Of a stretch of 64,000 nucleotides of DNA, positions 6,754 to 15,148 are shown piece after piece. Both the position numbers and the translations under genes were made by a program. Source of the DNA: Streptococcus mitis (GTDB lineage Bacteria > Bacillota > Bacilli > Lactobacillales > Streptococcaceae); assembly GCF_946190275.1 (NCBI RefSeq), contig NZ_CAMHZQ010000007.1, positions 1 to 64,000 of the forward strand, written 5' to 3'. The notes under the pieces were generated by a model. The model searched no databases. It saw only the letters and a list, made by a program, of their open reading frames with translations, and was not told the origin of the DNA. Positions within the stretch are counted from its first letter, which is position 1, and every line of letters begins with the position of its first letter.

Positions 6754-8907
6754 ATGACTTCTTATAAACGTACATTTGTTCCTCAAATAGATGCTAGAGA
6801 CTGCGGTGTTGCTGCCTTAGCCTCGATTGCTAAATTCTATGGTTCAGATTTTTCTCTAGCTCACTTGAGAGAACTTGCAAAGACCAATAAAGAAGGGACG
6901 ACTGCTCTTGGCATTGTAAAAGCCGCTGATGAAATGGGCTTTGAAACAAGACCTGTTCAAGCAGATAAAACTCTCTTTGACATGAGTGATGTCCCCTATC
7001 CATTTATCGTTCACGTTAACAAAGAAGGAAAACTCCAACATTACTATGTTGTCTATCAAACAAAGAAAGACTATCTGGTTATTGGTGATCCTGACCCTTC
7101 TGTAAAAATCACCAAAATGTCAAAAGAACGCTTTTTCTCTGAATGGACTGGAGTAGCTATTTTTATAGCTCCCAAACCTAGCTATCAACCCCATAAAGAT
7201 AAAAAGAATGGTCTACTAAGCTTCCTTCCTCTGATTTTCAAACAAAAATCTCTCATTGCTTACATTGTTCTCTCAAGCTTATTGGTCACTATTATCAATA
7301 TCGGTGGTTCTTATTATCTCCAAGGAATCTTGGATGAATACATTCCAAATCAGATGAAATCAACTTTAGGAATCATCTCAGTTGGTCTGGTTATAACCTA
7401 TATCCTCCAGCAAGTCATGAGTTTCTCCCGAGATTATCTCCTAACTATTCTGAGTCAGAGATTAAGCATTGATGTGATTTTATCCTATATCCGCCATATT
7501 TTTGAACTTCCTATGTCTTTCTTTGCGACACGTCGTACAGGAGAAATCATTTCACGGTTCACAGATGCTAACTCTATTATAGATGCCTTGGCTTCTACCA
7601 TTCTTTCTCTTTTTCTGGATGTTTCTATTCTGATTCTTGTAGGAGGCGTCTTACTGGCACAAAACCCTAATCTCTTCCTTCTTTCTCTTATTTCTATTCC
7701 TATATACATGTTCATCATCTTTTCTTTTATGAAGCCTTTCGAAAAAATGAACCATGATGTCATGCAAAGTAATTCTATGGTTAGCTCTGCCATCATTGAA
7801 GATATCAACGGGATTGAAACTATAAAGTCGCTCACGAGTGAAGAAAATCGCTATCAAAATATAGACAGTGAATTTGTAGATTATTTGGAAAAATCCTTTA
7901 AGCTCAGTAAATATTCTATTTTACAAACGAGTTTAAAGCAGGGAACAAAATTAGTTCTGAATATCCTTATCCTATGGTTTGGCGCTCAATTAGTCATGTC
8001 AAGTAAAATTTCTATCGGTCAGCTGATTACCTTTAACACACTTCTTTCTTACTTTACAACTCCTATGGAAAATATTATCAACCTCCAAACCAAACTCCAA
8101 TCTGCGAAGGTCGCTAATAACCGTTTGAACGAAGTCTATCTAGTCGAATCTGAATTTCAAGTTCAAGAAAACCCTGTTCATTCACATTTTTTGATGGGCG
8201 ATATTGAATTTGATGACCTTTCTTATAAGTATGGTTTTGGACGAGATACCTTAACAGATATTAATCTCACGATTAAACAAGGAGATAAGGTTAGCCTAGT
8301 TGGAGTTAGTGGTTCTGGCAAAACAACTTTAGCCAAAATGATTATCAATTTCTTTGAACCCTACAAAGGACATATTTCCATCAATCATCAGGATATTAAA
8401 AACATTGATAAAAAAGTCTTGCGCCGTCATATTAATTACCTACCCCAACAAGCCTATATCTTTAATGGATCTATTTTGGAAAACTTAACCTTGGGAGGAA
8501 ATCATATGATTAGCCAAGAAGATATTCTAAGAGCTTGTGAATTAGCTGAAATCCGTCAAGATATTGAAAGAATGCCTATGGGCTATCAAACTCAGCTCTC
8601 TGATGGAGCTGGTCTATCAGGAGGACAAAAGCAACGAATCGCCCTCGCTCGTGCTCTTTTAACTAAAGCTCCTGTTTTAATACTAGATGAAGCTACTAGC
8701 GGTCTTGATGTCTTGACTGAGAAAAAAGTTATAGATAATCTTATGTCCCTAACTAATAAAACCATTCTCTTTGTAGCCCATCGTCTCAGTATAGCCGAAC
8801 GAACCAACCGTGTCATTGTTCTTGACCAGGGGAAAATCATTGAAGTTGGTAGTCACCAAGAGTTAATGCAGGCGCAAGGCTTCTACCAGCATCTATTCAA
8901 TAAATAA
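6754..8907 (+). CDS. blpA: BlpA: peptidase-containing ABC exporter
   Basis: A 717-aa exporter that cleaves double-glycine leaders and pumps the peptides out. Residues 1-130 are a C39 peptidase with C17 (ARDCGVAAL), H96 (KLQHYYVV) and D112 (IGDPDPS). A membrane domain of about six helices follows (about 160-440). The C-terminal ATPase has Walker A VGVSGSGKTT, the signature LSGGQKQRIALARAL and Walker B VLILDEATSGLD. I start at the ATG at 6754, behind AAAGGAA; the TTG at 6748 is less likely. The frame is complete with no frameshift, unlike many pneumococci where blpA is broken. It should process BlpC and all the double-glycine peptides here. Confidence 0.93.
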   Translation: MTSYKRTFVPQIDARDCGVAALASIAKFYGSDFSLAHLRELAKTNKEGTTALGIVKAADEMGFETRPVQADKTLFDMSDVPYPFIVHVNKEGKLQHYYVVYQTKKDYLVIGDPDPSVKITKMSKERFFSEWTGVAIFIAPKPSYQPHKDKKNGLLSFLPLIFKQKSLIAYIVLSSLLVTIINIGGSYYLQGILDEYIPNQMKSTLGIISVGLVITYILQQVMSFSRDYLLTILSQRLSIDVILSYIRHIFELPMSFFATRRTGEIISRFTDANSIIDALASTILSLFLDVSILILVGGVLLAQNPNLFLLSLISIPIYMFIIFSFMKPFEKMNHDVMQSNSMVSSAIIEDINGIETIKSLTSEENRYQNIDSEFVDYLEKSFKLSKYSILQTSLKQGTKLVLNILILWFGAQLVMSSKISIGQLITFNTLLSYFTTPMENIINLQTKLQSAKVANNRLNEVYLVESEFQVQENPVHSHFLMGDIEFDDLSYKYGFGRDTLTDINLTIKQGDKVSLVGVSGSGKTTLAKMIINFFEPYKGHISINHQDIKNIDKKVLRRHINYLPQQAYIFNGSILENLTLGGNHMISQEDILRACELAEIRQDIERMPMGYQTQLSDGAGLSGGQKQRIALARALLTKAPVLILDEATSGLDVLTEKKVIDNLMSLTNKTILFVAHRLSIAERTNRVIVLDQGKIIEVGSHQELMQAQGFYQHLFNK

Positions 8908-8917
8908 GGAGAATGTC

Positions 8918-10279
8918 ATGAATCCTAATCTTTTTAGAAGCGTCGAGTTTTATCAGAGACGTTACCATAACTATGCGACAGTGTTAATTATACCTCTTTC
9001 ATTACTGTTTACTTTCATCTTGATTTTCTCCCTTGTTGCCACAAAAGAAATTACTGTTACTTCCCAAGGAGAAATCGCCCCTACAAGTGTCATTGCGTCC
9101 ATTCAGTCAACCAGTGATAATCCTATCCTTGCTAATCATTTAGTGGCAAATCAAGTAGTTGAAAAAGGGGACTTACTCATCAAATACTCTGAAACAATGG
9201 AAGAAAGTCAGAAAACTGCCTTAGAAACTCAATTACAAAGACTTGAGAAGCAAAAAGAAGGACTTGGAATTTTGAAACAAAGCTTAGAGAAAGCGACTGA
9301 TCTTTTTTCTGGCGAGGATGAGTTTGGCTACCATAATACCTTTATGAATTTTACTAAACAATCCCATGATATTGAACTGGGTATAACAAAGACTAACACT
9401 GAGGTTTCAAATCAAGCTAATCTTGCCAATAGCAGTTCATCAGCCATCGAACAAGAAATTACAAAAGTTCAACAACAGATTGGAGAATATCAAGAGCTGA
9501 GAGATGCTATCATAAATAAAAGAGCACGCTTACCAACTGGCAATCCACACCAGTCAATTTTGAATCGTTACCTTGTTGCCTCACAAGGACAAACACAAGG
9601 AACTGCAGAAGAGCCATTTTTATCTCAAATTAATCAAAGTATTGCAGGTCTTGAATCATCTATCGCAAGCCTCAAAATTCAGCAAGCTGGGATTGGAAGT
9701 GTAGCAACTTATGATAATAGTTTAGCAACCAAAATTGAAGTACTCCGCACTCAGTTTTTACAGACAGCCTCACAACAGCAACTAACCGTAGAGAATCAAT
9801 TAACAGAATTAAAAGTACAGCTAGATCAAGCGACACAGCGCTTGGAAAACAATACCTTAACCGCACCAAGTAAAGGTATCGTTCATCTGAACAGCGAATT
9901 TGAAGGTAAAAATAGAATTCCAACGGGTACAGAAATTGCTCAAATATTCCCTGTCATCACAGATACAAGAGAAGTACTAATCACTTACTACGTATCTTCT
10001 GACTATCTACCTCTACTAGATAAAGGACAAACTGTAAGATTAAAACTGGAGAAGATTGGAAATCACGGCATTACCATCATCGGTCAACTTCAGACAATTG
10101 ATCAAACTCCTACCAGAACAGAGCAAGGAAATCTCTTTAAACTAAGCGCTCTTGCAAAACTATCTAATAGGGATAGTAAACTCATCCAATATGGCTTACA
10201 AGGTCGCGTCACTAGTGTAACTGCAAAGAAAACATATTTTGATTATTTCAAAGATAAAATTTTAACACATTCTGATTAA
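8918..10279 (+). CDS. blpB: BlpB: export accessory protein
   Basis: A 453-aa HlyD/ComB-type partner of BlpA. One membrane helix near residues 20-42 (TVLIIPLSLLFTFILIFSLV) is followed by a long extracytoplasmic part with coiled coil (about 95-310, LETQLQRLEKQKEGLG and similar) and a beta-rich C-terminal domain (TREVLITYYVSSDYLPLLDKG). It links the ABC exporter to the outside. It starts 10 bases after the blpA stop with AAGGAG. Full length for the family. Confidence 0.9.
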   Translation: MNPNLFRSVEFYQRRYHNYATVLIIPLSLLFTFILIFSLVATKEITVTSQGEIAPTSVIASIQSTSDNPILANHLVANQVVEKGDLLIKYSETMEESQKTALETQLQRLEKQKEGLGILKQSLEKATDLFSGEDEFGYHNTFMNFTKQSHDIELGITKTNTEVSNQANLANSSSSAIEQEITKVQQQIGEYQELRDAIINKRARLPTGNPHQSILNRYLVASQGQTQGTAEEPFLSQINQSIAGLESSIASLKIQQAGIGSVATYDNSLATKIEVLRTQFLQTASQQQLTVENQLTELKVQLDQATQRLENNTLTAPSKGIVHLNSEFEGKNRIPTGTEIAQIFPVITDTREVLITYYVSSDYLPLLDKGQTVRLKLEKIGNHGITIIGQLQTIDQTPTRTEQGNLFKLSALAKLSNRDSKLIQYGLQGRVTSVTAKKTYFDYFKDKILTHSD

Positions 10280-10335
10280 TTTTCAGATAACACTCTATAA
10301 CCATTTATTATCTTATCAAAAAGGAGAATCATAAC

Positions 10336-10491
10336 ATGGATAAGAATCAAAACCTAACTTCATTTCAAGAACTAACAACTACTGAACTCAATCAAATTAC
10401 AGGTGGAGGATGGTGGGAAGATTTCTTATATAGATTTTATGTAGTTGAACAAAGCAATACAAAAGGATCTAATCAACCAGTGCAACTATAA
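10336..10491 (+). CDS. blpC: BlpC peptide pheromone precursor
   Basis: A 51-aa precursor. Leader residues 1-24 include MDKNQNLTSFQELTTTELNQ and end ITGG. The mature peptide is 27 residues, starts GWWEDFLYRF and ends NQPVQL. The leader is almost identical to pneumococcal BlpC. The mature part resembles, from memory, the GWWEDFLYRF-type (P164) pherotype but differs in the centre and C-terminal half. Strong AAGGAG site. Released by BlpAB, it binds BlpH and turns on the whole locus. Confidence 0.92.
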   Translation: MDKNQNLTSFQELTTTELNQITGGGWWEDFLYRFYVVEQSNTKGSNQPVQL

Positions 10492-10494
10492 AAA

Positions 10495-10531
10495 ATAATA
10501 CCGAGAAACAAGAACTCTCGGTATTATTTTT
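10495..10531. terminator. Bidirectional terminator between blpC and blpH
   Basis: AATACCGAG pairs with CTCGGTATT across a short loop, with A-rich and T-rich flanks on both sides. It serves the convergent blpC and blpH transcripts and overlaps the blpH stop codon. Confidence 0.85.
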
Positions 10532-11873
10532 TATCATTCTGTATATATACAGTAAACACCTGACGAAAGACTTGATTTTGACAAGTGGTATTTAGACTGG
10601 TATTGGGATGACTTTCCACAATTTTCATTACAGTATAGAGACCAACCCCTCTCTCCTCCCCTTTAGAACTTGCTCCAAAGGAGAAGATTTCAGAAATATC
10701 TATGCTCTCTTCTTTGATGGAGTTTTCGATGATAAAGGTCTCCTGTGCTCCATTTTTTAAAAAGGCGATTGAAACATGAGGTTGACTGGCCTCTGCACTG
10801 GCTTCGATAGCATTGTCACAAAGGATAGACACAATGGTTAGAAAATCAAGTAGACTCATCCCCTCGACTTGAATCTCCTCTGGAACTTCGACATTAAAGA
10901 CAATGTTCTGATTTCTAGCTTTTATAAATTTTCCTGCTAGAAGGCTTTTGAGGGCACGGTCACGAACATTTACCAATCTTCCCAGGTCATATTTATTGTC
11001 CTGCAATTTTTCACTAGAATCCTTTAAGACCGAGTCGTAGACCTCTTTTATCTGCTCCATATCCTCCTCTTCAATGCCCAGACGTAAGCTGGTCAAGAGG
11101 TTGGTGTAGTCATGGCGAAAACTCCGTACCTCCTTGTAAAGTTCCTCTATATGCCGACTATAGCGTTCCATATCCCTGTAGCGCAAGGTCTGCTCTTGGT
11201 CCAATCTCTCATGGAGTTTGCCCTTCAAATAGGTATCCAATTTCTTGATAATCCCCATAAAAAAGAGTAGGTAAAATACTAGGATGAGATGGCGAACAGT
11301 CGTTGATTGAATCCCCTGTTCATATTCAAAGTAAGACAGACTTTGCATGACTAGAAAGTAGGCACCCATTATCCAGTTAATCTTAGTCAGGGACTTTTGA
11401 AAACCTGTATCAAGAATCTCCTTTCTCAAACTAGTAAAATCATAATCCAACCATTTCAAAAAGGCTAGAGAAATGAAGAAATTGAAAATTATGATACATA
11501 ATCCAGTAAATGAGTAGTCATTATATACTTGCTCTTGCCCCAAAAATGGAAGCACAAAATAGGAGACTCCTCTATAAAAGAGATTCACCAATATCATTGG
11601 AAAGAGACCATAAAAGAAAAGGAGTTTTTTAGGAAGTCCTCTTAACAATAAGAAAGATAGACCTATACCGAATAAGGGTTCTATAAAATATGACATATAG
11701 TCACTCACAGCTAAAAATTGAAAAGTCGCAAAGAACGCCCCTAGAAGAAATTTTAGAAGAAAGGCCTTAAAAATTCTATCGAAAGTGAGACTAATTCCAT
11801 CTACTTTAAAGAATATAACAATTTTTAGTCCATTAATAAGAAGTGTATATAAAAATATCCAAGCAACAGCCAT
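10524..11873 (-). CDS. blpH: BlpH: pheromone-sensing histidine kinase
   Basis: A 449-aa HPK10-family kinase. About six membrane helices fill residues 1-210 and form the BlpC receptor. A short coiled coil leads to the phospho-acceptor H254 in RSFRHDYTNLL. The ATPase domain has N354 (DNAIEAS) and the G box GVGLYTV near 409-415. The start has TAAGGAG upstream and lies 13 bases after blpR. Sequence drift in the sensor part should match the BlpC variant of this strain. Confidence 0.92.
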   Translation of the reverse strand: MAVAWIFLYTLLINGLKIVIFFKVDGISLTFDRIFKAFLLKFLLGAFFATFQFLAVSDYMSYFIEPLFGIGLSFLLLRGLPKKLLFFYGLFPMILVNLFYRGVSYFVLPFLGQEQVYNDYSFTGLCIIIFNFFISLAFLKWLDYDFTSLRKEILDTGFQKSLTKINWIMGAYFLVMQSLSYFEYEQGIQSTTVRHLILVFYLLFFMGIIKKLDTYLKGKLHERLDQEQTLRYRDMERYSRHIEELYKEVRSFRHDYTNLLTSLRLGIEEEDMEQIKEVYDSVLKDSSEKLQDNKYDLGRLVNVRDRALKSLLAGKFIKARNQNIVFNVEVPEEIQVEGMSLLDFLTIVSILCDNAIEASAEASQPHVSIAFLKNGAQETFIIENSIKEESIDISEIFSFGASSKGEERGVGLYTVMKIVESHPNTSLNTTCQNQVFRQVFTVYIQNDKK

Positions 11874-11886
11874 AAGTTCTCCTTAA

Positions 11887-12624
11887 TCAGTGTAAGTTAT
11901 TGATAGCTTCAGACACTTCCCTGACCTTATAACGCGCGATTAGACAGCTTCTCCCATTGGGAAAGAAAAGAAGTTTTTCTTTCTTATCCAAATGCACCAC
12001 ATTTGCAGGATTGATGAGAAAAGAGCGGTGGCACTGCAGGAAACGAGGCTCCTGCTTAAGAATCTCCTCTAAACTCGCTGTAAATTCCAGTCTGTCCGTC
12101 TCGGTATAGAGAATGACATGATGAGATTTGGGCGACGTTTCGAGATAGTAAACCTCTTTAAAAGGATACTGGAATTGAGCAAATCTTGATTTAAAATAAA
12201 AGCAATCTTCAGCTAGACTTTTACTGTCTTGACTATTGGCATAGAGAAGGGCTGTCTCGATACGAGATTCAAATTCCTCTGCCGAAAGGGCCTTATCAAT
12301 GTAGTCCAAAGCAGACACTTGGTAGCGAAAGGACAAGGGCATAAACTCCGAGTGAGTCGTCACAAAAACAATCAGAGCATAGGGGTCCCGTTCCCGAATC
12401 TTTCTAGCCACCTCTAGCCCCTTCATCTCTTCGTTTCGAATCTCAATATCCAAAAAGAAAAGCTGATGCGCCCCCTTCTCATTCACCTCCGCCAGCAGTT
12501 GGTCTGGCTTACCAAAGACTTCAAAAGAGCTGGGAATGATACTCTGTTTTTTCAAAAGTTTTTCAATCGTCGTTTCAATTCTTGCTTGTTGGGAAAAATC
12601 ATCTTCTAAAACAAATATTCTCAT
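11887..12624 (-). CDS. blpR: BlpR: LytTR response regulator
   Basis: A 245-aa regulator of the AgrA/ComE type. The receiver domain (1-125) has the acidic pair E7-D8-D9, phospho-acceptor D59 (LFFLDIE), T in FVTTHS and K near 118. The LytTR DNA-binding domain fills about 140-245 (FLQCHRSFLINPANVVHLDK, GRSCLIAR). It binds the direct-repeat boxes seen six or more times in this locus. It sits between blpS and blpH in one operon. Confidence 0.92.
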   Translation of the reverse strand: MRIFVLEDDFSQQARIETTIEKLLKKQSIIPSSFEVFGKPDQLLAEVNEKGAHQLFFLDIEIRNEEMKGLEVARKIRERDPYALIVFVTTHSEFMPLSFRYQVSALDYIDKALSAEEFESRIETALLYANSQDSKSLAEDCFYFKSRFAQFQYPFKEVYYLETSPKSHHVILYTETDRLEFTASLEEILKQEPRFLQCHRSFLINPANVVHLDKKEKLLFFPNGRSCLIARYKVREVSEAINNLH

Positions 12625-12628
12625 CTTC

Positions 12629-12967
12629 TTACTCTCCTTCTTTCAACCATTTTTGACGAATTTCTCTATAGCGACGTCTAGCATACTTGACAGCGTATTG
12701 ACCTTCTTCTCCAAGAAAAAGGATTCTTTCTTGAAAATCAATCGATTTTAATTTATCAAGATTAACCAAACAATTTCGATGACATCTCATCAAGGTTTCT
12801 CCATATTGGTTCTCAAGATTACTTAAATTTTGAACCATATTAAAACTAGCTTCTTCTGTAACAATCTGTACGGTATGGGCTTTAGTTGGATGTGTTTGGA
12901 TATAGTAGATATCGTCGACATTTACTTTATAGACTGTTTTCTGTGTCTGAATAATCATATGTTTCAT
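12629..12967 (-). CDS. blpS: BlpS: stand-alone LytTR DNA-binding protein
   Basis: A 112-aa protein that is only a LytTR domain (YIQTHPTKAHTVQIVTEEAS, then MRCHRNCLVNLDKLKSIDFQ), with no receiver domain. This matches BlpS, which precedes blpR in pneumococci; its role is not settled. It could compete with or help BlpR at the boxes. Four bases separate it from blpR. A BOX element lies just upstream. Confidence 0.88.
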   Translation of the reverse strand: MKHMIIQTQKTVYKVNVDDIYYIQTHPTKAHTVQIVTEEASFNMVQNLSNLENQYGETLMRCHRNCLVNLDKLKSIDFQERILFLGEEGQYAVKYARRRYREIRQKWLKEGE

Positions 12968-12983
12968 TGGATTCTCCTCCTAA

Positions 12984-13086
12984 TACTCTTCGAAAATCAA
13001 ATTCAAACCACGTCAGCTTTACCTTGCCGTACTCAAGTACAGCCTGCGGCTAGCTTCCTAGTTTGCTCTTTGATTTTCATTGAGTA
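12984..13086 (+). repeat. BOX element, A-C type
   Basis: A 103-bp BOX repeat from TACTCTTCGAAAATC to GATTTTCATTGAGTA, with boxA (CAAACCACGTCAGC, CCTTGCCGTACTC) and boxC (GCCTGCGGCTAGCTTCC) and no boxB. The inverted ends pair to form a long stem-loop. It lies in the 5' region of blpS and may affect its expression. Confidence 0.85.
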
Positions 13087-13126
13087 TAAGAAAAGAATAA
13101 CAGAAAAGTTCTTACACAAGCCCACC

Positions 13127-13162
13127 AAATCCTAAACAGGCCTTCAAGGCTCCTGAATGGTA
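13127..13162 (-). promoter_or_regulatory. Candidate BlpR box for blpSRH
   Basis: On the minus strand ACCATTCAGGAGCCTTGAAG is followed by a TTTAGGATTTGG half-site, close to the blpA box (ACCATTCAGGAAGTTTCAAT). It points toward blpS across the BOX element. No clean -10 follows, so the call is tentative; it would give positive feedback on the regulators. Confidence 0.5.
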
Positions 13163-13222
13163 TCTTATTCCTCAAATAAGCATGATAATCTTACAACTAT
13201 TTTATCATAAAATCTTAACAGT

Positions 13223-13257
13223 ACCATTCAGGAAATTTCAAGTACAATTAAAGATTT
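13223..13257 (+). promoter_or_regulatory. BlpR-type box for the bacteriocin-blpT unit
   Basis: ACCATTCAGGAAATTTCAAG and TACAATTAAAGATTT form the usual direct repeat. A TATGAT at 13289-13294 is a possible -10 box. In the untranslated stretch after it a ribosome site (AAAGGAGGGG) stands before a seven-codon ORF at about 13354, of unknown meaning. Confidence 0.65.
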
Positions 13258-13433
13258 GAATAAAAAAAAAGAGTTAAAAGTGATAGACTATGATTATAGA
13301 AAGACTATGTTTGCAATAACTTTAAAAATCATCAAAAAAGGAGGGGTGCATATGATTTATTCACATCCACCATGATTAACACCCTATACATATACTCTAT
13401 TGCAATTGACGTAAATATAACAAGGAGAAAATT

Positions 13434-13685
13434 ATGGCCAAGTCAAATAAAACAAAACAATTAACATCAATCGAACTTTCTCATATAAATGGCGGTAATA
13501 TTCCATATGGATGGTATTCTCCGTTTCATATGATTAGCGATAATGTACTATGTAGAAATGGATATTCATATAATAAAGCTAATCTTGATAATGGTAAATG
13601 TATCATTGATTGGGGCAACATAGTTGGCAATGTTGCTAATAATATAGGTGCCTCACTAGGAGATTTACACAATCCCTTACCTTAA
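13434..13685 (+). CDS. 83-aa double-glycine bacteriocin-like peptide
   Basis: The leader MAKSNKTKQLTSIELSHING plus G ends at residue 21. The mature part is about 62 residues, starts NIPYGWYSPFHMISDN, has one cysteine pair (C40 and C56) around a polar loop (RNGYSYNKANLDNGK) and ends in a glycine/asparagine-rich segment (NIVGNVANNIGASLG). It lies 28 bases before blpT under a BlpR-type box. Mixed polar/aromatic content resembles a non-pediocin class II bacteriocin. I do not recognise the mature sequence. Confidence 0.7.
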   Translation: MAKSNKTKQLTSIELSHINGGNIPYGWYSPFHMISDNVLCRNGYSYNKANLDNGKCIIDWGNIVGNVANNIGASLGDLHNPLP

Positions 13686-13713
13686 AATATAAATTATATA
13701 GGAGGTCACGTAA

Positions 13714-14037
13714 ATGACAAATCCCATCAAAACAGCTCAGACTTTGATTACTGACTTAAACAAAGCCTATCAAGCATGCAAACAGGCAACCGCTGACGAC
13801 GTCCGCTTTCAGGAGCAATTAGACTCTATTCTTGGTTTTCTAGCCAAGGCTGAGACAGTGGACAATCGAGTCTTGATTGAACTGGAAAAATTTTACCAGA
13901 CTTCCAGTCTTCTCCTGGGACTCAGCGCTCTCGATCCAGATGCTCCTACTCGTGCCGCTTGGCGAGCCTATGACCGCTTCCACTTTGACCAAGTCAAGAC
14001 CAAGTTGAGTCTCTACGGACCAACCATTATCTTGTAA
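13714..14037 (+). CDS. blpT: BlpT, helical protein, possible immunity
   Basis: A 107-aa soluble, mainly helical protein (MTNPIKTAQTLITDLNKAYQ at the start, SLYGPTIIL at the end) without membrane segments. Its place beside blpS matches pneumococcal blpT. Length and helix pattern resemble the four-helix enterocin A-type immunity proteins, and here it directly follows a bacteriocin gene, which supports an immunity role. AGGAGG precedes the ATG. The name is positional; the function is inferred. Confidence 0.7.
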   Translation: MTNPIKTAQTLITDLNKAYQACKQATADDVRFQEQLDSILGFLAKAETVDNRVLIELEKFYQTSSLLLGLSALDPDAPTRAAWRAYDRFHFDQVKTKLSLYGPTIIL

Positions 14038-14042
14038 AAAAT

Positions 14043-14080
14043 AAAAGAAGCTGAGACAAACTGAACTCAACTTCTTTTTT
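14043..14080. terminator. Bidirectional terminator
   Basis: AAAAGAAG and TGAG pair with CTCA and CTTCTTTT around a short loop, with T-runs on both strands. It separates the convergent blpT and ecsB transcripts. Confidence 0.75.
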
Positions 14081-14098
14081 AGTGTCATATAGGCAAGA

Positions 14099-15148
14099 TT
14101 AATCCTGCATCTGACGTTTTACCTGATAAGGCAAATACAAGACTTGTAAAACCAAACCAGCACCCAGCAAGACTAGAAGGGCCAGTTTTTCTTGGAAGGT
14201 CACAAGGCCGACGACTAATTCCACAAGTAAGACCAAACTGGTCAATCCTCGGACTACCGCCTGCAAGCCTTTTTCCTTTTGCCCCTTGTCCAGTGGAAAG
14301 AGTTGGGTCAAATACTGGTAGTCAAAGGCATGATAGAGGGCCAACAACTGGAAGAGCAAGAGGTAGTTAAAGAGAACTACCACTGCTGTCGCAATCCAAG
14401 ATTGCTCGATAAATACCTGCGCCAGCAAGGAAAGCAAGAGAAGACGAAGACTAAGGGCAAAGAGGTCTCCATTTCGCAAATAAGAACGCAGATAGAGATT
14501 TTGCCAAATCTTCCCAGGCACCTTCTGAACAGCCTTTAGGATAAAGTCCAGATAGGCACGACGCTTGACGCTGTTTGAAATTCCCTTTACCTGCGTAAAG
14601 AGGGCAAAGAAACGAAGCAAGACTTGCTTACGCTTGCTTTCTTGGGCAATGACATAGTCCCAGTTCAGTCCAGTTTCAGTGAAAAATTTGCTGGCCTTTT
14701 GACGAAAGAGGAAATATTTACCTACTCCCAATAAAAGCACATAGATCAGAAAAACAGGCAAGCCATAACCCATTGCTAAAAATAAGGGCGCAAATAACAG
14801 CAAGAAAAGGGTCTGGACAAAGAGCCAAAAGACTAGGGAAATGCTAGTCTGACGCTTGAGGTGAAGCTTAATTTCCTCTTCTCCAACTAAGAGAAAGAGC
14901 TTGTCTGGAGCCTCCATATAGGTGGCAATTCCTCCCCAAAGCAACAGTAAAACAGACGTAATTCCTACAAATAAAAGGATAGGCCAATGATTTTCAGGAA
15001 AATCTTGTAAGAGTTGACTGTACTGGTAGGCTAAAAACCCCAGCAAGACAAGCAGGAACAAGACAAAGTGGTCATTGAGAACATAACGCAGATAACCGAC
15101 ACACTCCTTACGAAAAACCTGCTTTCTCTTTAAAAACAAGTCTTTCAT
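14099..15148 (-). CDS. ecsB: EcsB-like ABC transporter membrane protein
   Basis: A 349-aa protein with about nine membrane helices and a basic loop (YRKQ-like, residues 150-215). It is the membrane partner of the ATPase encoded just upstream; their genes overlap by four bases (ATGA). EcsAB-type exporters affect protein secretion and regulated membrane proteolysis in other Firmicutes. The substrate in streptococci is not known. Family assignment rests on length, topology and pairing. Confidence 0.75.
   Translation of the reverse strand: MKDLFLKRKQVFRKECVGYLRYVLNDHFVLFLLVLLGFLAYQYSQLLQDFPENHWPILLFVGITSVLLLLWGGIATYMEAPDKLFLLVGEEEIKLHLKRQTSISLVFWLFVQTLFLLLFAPLFLAMGYGLPVFLIYVLLLGVGKYFLFRQKASKFFTETGLNWDYVIAQESKRKQVLLRFFALFTQVKGISNSVKRRAYLDFILKAVQKVPGKIWQNLYLRSYLRNGDLFALSLRLLLLSLLAQVFIEQSWIATAVVVLFNYLLLFQLLALYHAFDYQYLTQLFPLDKGQKEKGLQAVVRGLTSLVLLVELVVGLVTFQEKLALLVLLGAGLVLQVLYLPYQVKRQMQD

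Noticed and set aside
12984..13086. First considered an RUP repeat
   Set aside because: The sequence contains the BOX A core (GGCAAGG..GACG type) and boxC, so it is a BOX element.
13354..13377. Seven-codon ORF with a strong ribosome site before the 83-aa peptide gene
   Set aside because: Too short to support as a gene; mentioned in the promoter entry only.
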